Below, piece after piece: positions 5,276 through 6,322 of a stretch of 6,322 nucleotides of DNA. The position numbers and the translations under genes are program-made. Below the pieces are notes generated by a model, which was given only the letters and a program-made list of their open reading frames with translations, made no database searches and was not told the DNA's origin. Every line of letters begins with the position of its first letter. Position 1 is the first letter of the stretch. This DNA comes from Spirochaetota bacterium. GTDB lineage: Bacteria; Spirochaetota; Spirochaetia; SZUA-6. Location of the stretch: assembly GCA_003641675.1 (NCBI GenBank), contig QNBI01000132.1, forward strand, positions 1-6,322. The letters are read 5' to 3'.

Positions 5276-6214
5276 ATGTCAAAAAAAAAGCGTTCCAATA
5301 AACAAACTGTTAAACTGAAAAGAGCTCTCTTTCTACTATTCATAATAACTGTATGTCTACTTATACTTCTAATTTTTTTATCCCCTGGTAAAAGGCAGCC
5401 TTCTACCTCTGTTGAACAGGGCAATGTTAATACTGAAAAAAGCAGGTATAATTTACTTAAGAAGAAAGGCGTAAAAGAAAGTGAAATCCCTATTGGTTCT
5501 GCCGGTTCTGTTGCCGGTAAGAAAGAACACCCTAAACCCTCCGCAAAACTTGTTTTTATTATAGATGATGCCGGTTACAGTTTAAAGAAAGCTGAGCCAT
5601 TTTTAAATTTTCCAGGAAAAATTACCATTTCTATTCTTCCCGGACTTGAATACAGCAGGAAAATCGCAGAAAAAGCAAGAAAAACCGGGAGAGATATAAT
5701 TCTTCATTGTCCTATGGAGCCTGTTAATGGAGAAAATCCGGGGCCGAATGCAATTTATGTGGGACAAAGTAAGGATGAGATAAGGGAAGTACTCAAAACG
5801 AATTTTGAATCTGTGCCAGGTGCAAGGGGGACAAACAATCATATGGGATCTAAAGCTACATCTGATATGAATACTATGGATGTCGTTATGGAATACCTGG
5901 CTGAGAATGGCAAGTATTTTGTAGACAGTAAAACAACATCGAAATCCGTAGCAGAAGCTGCTGCAAAAAAGTACAATGTACCCTATTTCAGCAGGGATAT
6001 TTTTATAGATAATGATTCTGAAAAAGAGAAAATTAAAGGATGGATAGAAAAGGGTATTGAACTTGCCGAAAGAAAAGGGTATGCAATACTTATAGGCCAT
6101 GTAAAAAGCCCGCAGATACTGGATATGCTTAATTCTCTGAGAGGCATTTTAGAGGCTAAAAATATAAAACTTACAACGATAGATGAATTAGAATACGGAT
6201 ATAAGGTTAAATAA
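5276..6214 (+). CDS. Membrane-anchored divergent polysaccharide deacetylase (YibQ/DUF610 type)
   Basis: The protein has a Lys/Arg-rich cytoplasmic start, one transmembrane helix (about residues 17-36), a low-complexity linker (37-90) and a periplasmic divergent polysaccharide deacetylase domain (Pfam Polysacc_deac_2) from about 91 to 308. Conserved marks are [12 protein letters not shown] (D97, D98), [14 protein letters not shown] (H144), GTNNHMGS (H189), FVDSKT (D217) and AILIGH (H275). These follow E. coli YibQ (VIDDFGY, IHLPMAP, INNHMGSKMTS, FLDSVT, AIGH). The domain resembles NodB-type carbohydrate deacetylases, whose Asp and His residues hold a metal. The natural substrate is unknown, and a role in cell-wall glycans is only an inference. 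Its Shine-Dalgarno is poor: GAAGGG (5256-5261) is 14 bases from ATG 5276, and no other start codon lies upstream in frame before the stop at 5216. Its TAA stop shares a base with the tsaD ATG. Confidence 0.88.
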   Translation: MSKKKRSNKQTVKLKRALFLLFIITVCLLILLIFLSPGKRQPSTSVEQGNVNTEKSRYNLLKKKGVKESEIPIGSAGSVAGKKEHPKPSAKLVFIIDDAGYSLKKAEPFLNFPGKITISILPGLEYSRKIAEKARKTGRDIILHCPMEPVNGENPGPNAIYVGQSKDEIREVLKTNFESVPGARGTNNHMGSKATSDMNTMDVVMEYLAENGKYFVDSKTTSKSVAEAAAKKYNVPYFSRDIFIDNDSEKEKIKGWIEKGIELAERKGYAILIGHVKSPQILDMLNSLRGILEAKNIKLTTIDELEYGYKVK

Positions 6215-6322
6215 TGATTGTTCTTGGAATAGAAACCTCCTGTGATGAATGTTCAGCTTCTCTGGTTGAAGACGGAAAAAATGTGTTGAGCAACAGGATA
6301 TCGACACAGATAGAATTCCATA
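6214..6322 (+). CDS. tsaD: tRNA t6A threonylcarbamoyltransferase TsaD (start only)
   Basis: The window edge cuts the gene after 36 codons. The visible start, [21 protein letters not shown] followed by [11 protein letters not shown], is the N-terminal signature of TsaD (formerly Gcp/YgjD), whose usual form is [11 protein letters not shown] with SQ and H downstream. TsaD joins the threonylcarbamoyl group to adenosine 37 of ANN-decoding tRNAs and is generally essential. The position usually held by Thr in CDET is Cys here; this is not known to be catalytic. The ATG overlaps the preceding stop by one base (TAATG), with AAGG (6203-6206) 7 bases ahead as ribosome binding site, so translation is probably coupled to the deacetylase. 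Full-length TsaD is about 340 residues, so about nine tenths lie outside. Confidence 0.93.
   Translation, partial: MIVLGIETSCDECSASLVEDGKNVLSNRISTQIEFH

Noticed and set aside
5603..6100. Long reverse-strand open frame of 165 codons inside the deacetylase gene
   Set aside because: It lies wholly within a well-supported gene in the opposite direction, has a Phe/Ile/Cys-rich composition typical of an antisense reading, and shows no recognisable domain.

Overview
This window reads as a chromosomal piece of a low-to-moderate GC spirochaete. Two things point there. First, the basal-body genes run rod (flgF-like), rod (flgG), flgA, flgI (P-ring), flgJ-like, with no flgH (outer-membrane L-ring) in the cluster and a FlgJ that has only the rod-binding domain; this fits flagella that stay in the periplasm. 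Second, from memory the order flhO/flgF-flgG-flgA-flgI-sigma factor-conserved gene-tsaD is the order around rpoS in Borrelia, although the AT content and protein sequences do not by themselves say Borrelia. The genus cannot be named from the sequence. No mobile element, CRISPR array, rRNA or tRNA was seen.

Layout: all genes are on the + strand. Bases 1-97 are non-coding and carry a good match to a sigma-28 (FliA-type) flagellar promoter. Bases 98-4118 are a tight flagellar operon of five genes: flgF (TTG start), flgG, flgA, flgI (overlapping flgA by 17 bases) and a short flgJ. Bases 4119-4304 are a 186-base AT-rich intergenic region with three inverted repeats and, just before the next gene, a near-perfect sigma-54 (-24/-12) promoter. 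Bases 4305-5150 encode an alternative sigma-70-family factor lacking region 1.1. After a 125-base AT-rich gap comes a membrane-anchored divergent polysaccharide deacetylase (5276-6214), whose stop codon overlaps the start of tsaD, cut by the window edge.

How it fits together: the first five genes build the rod and P-ring of the basal body, with FlgA as the P-ring chaperone and FlgJ as the rod scaffold. The sigma factor appears to be separately switched on by RNA polymerase with sigma-54, which resembles the RpoN-to-RpoS cascade known in Borrelia burgdorferi. No strong intrinsic terminator lies anywhere in the window, so read-through from the flagellar operon into the sigma factor, and from there towards the deacetylase and tsaD, is possible. 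The sigma-54 promoter with its predicted 12-base leader, and the altered promoter-contact residues of the sigma factor, are the points most worth testing.
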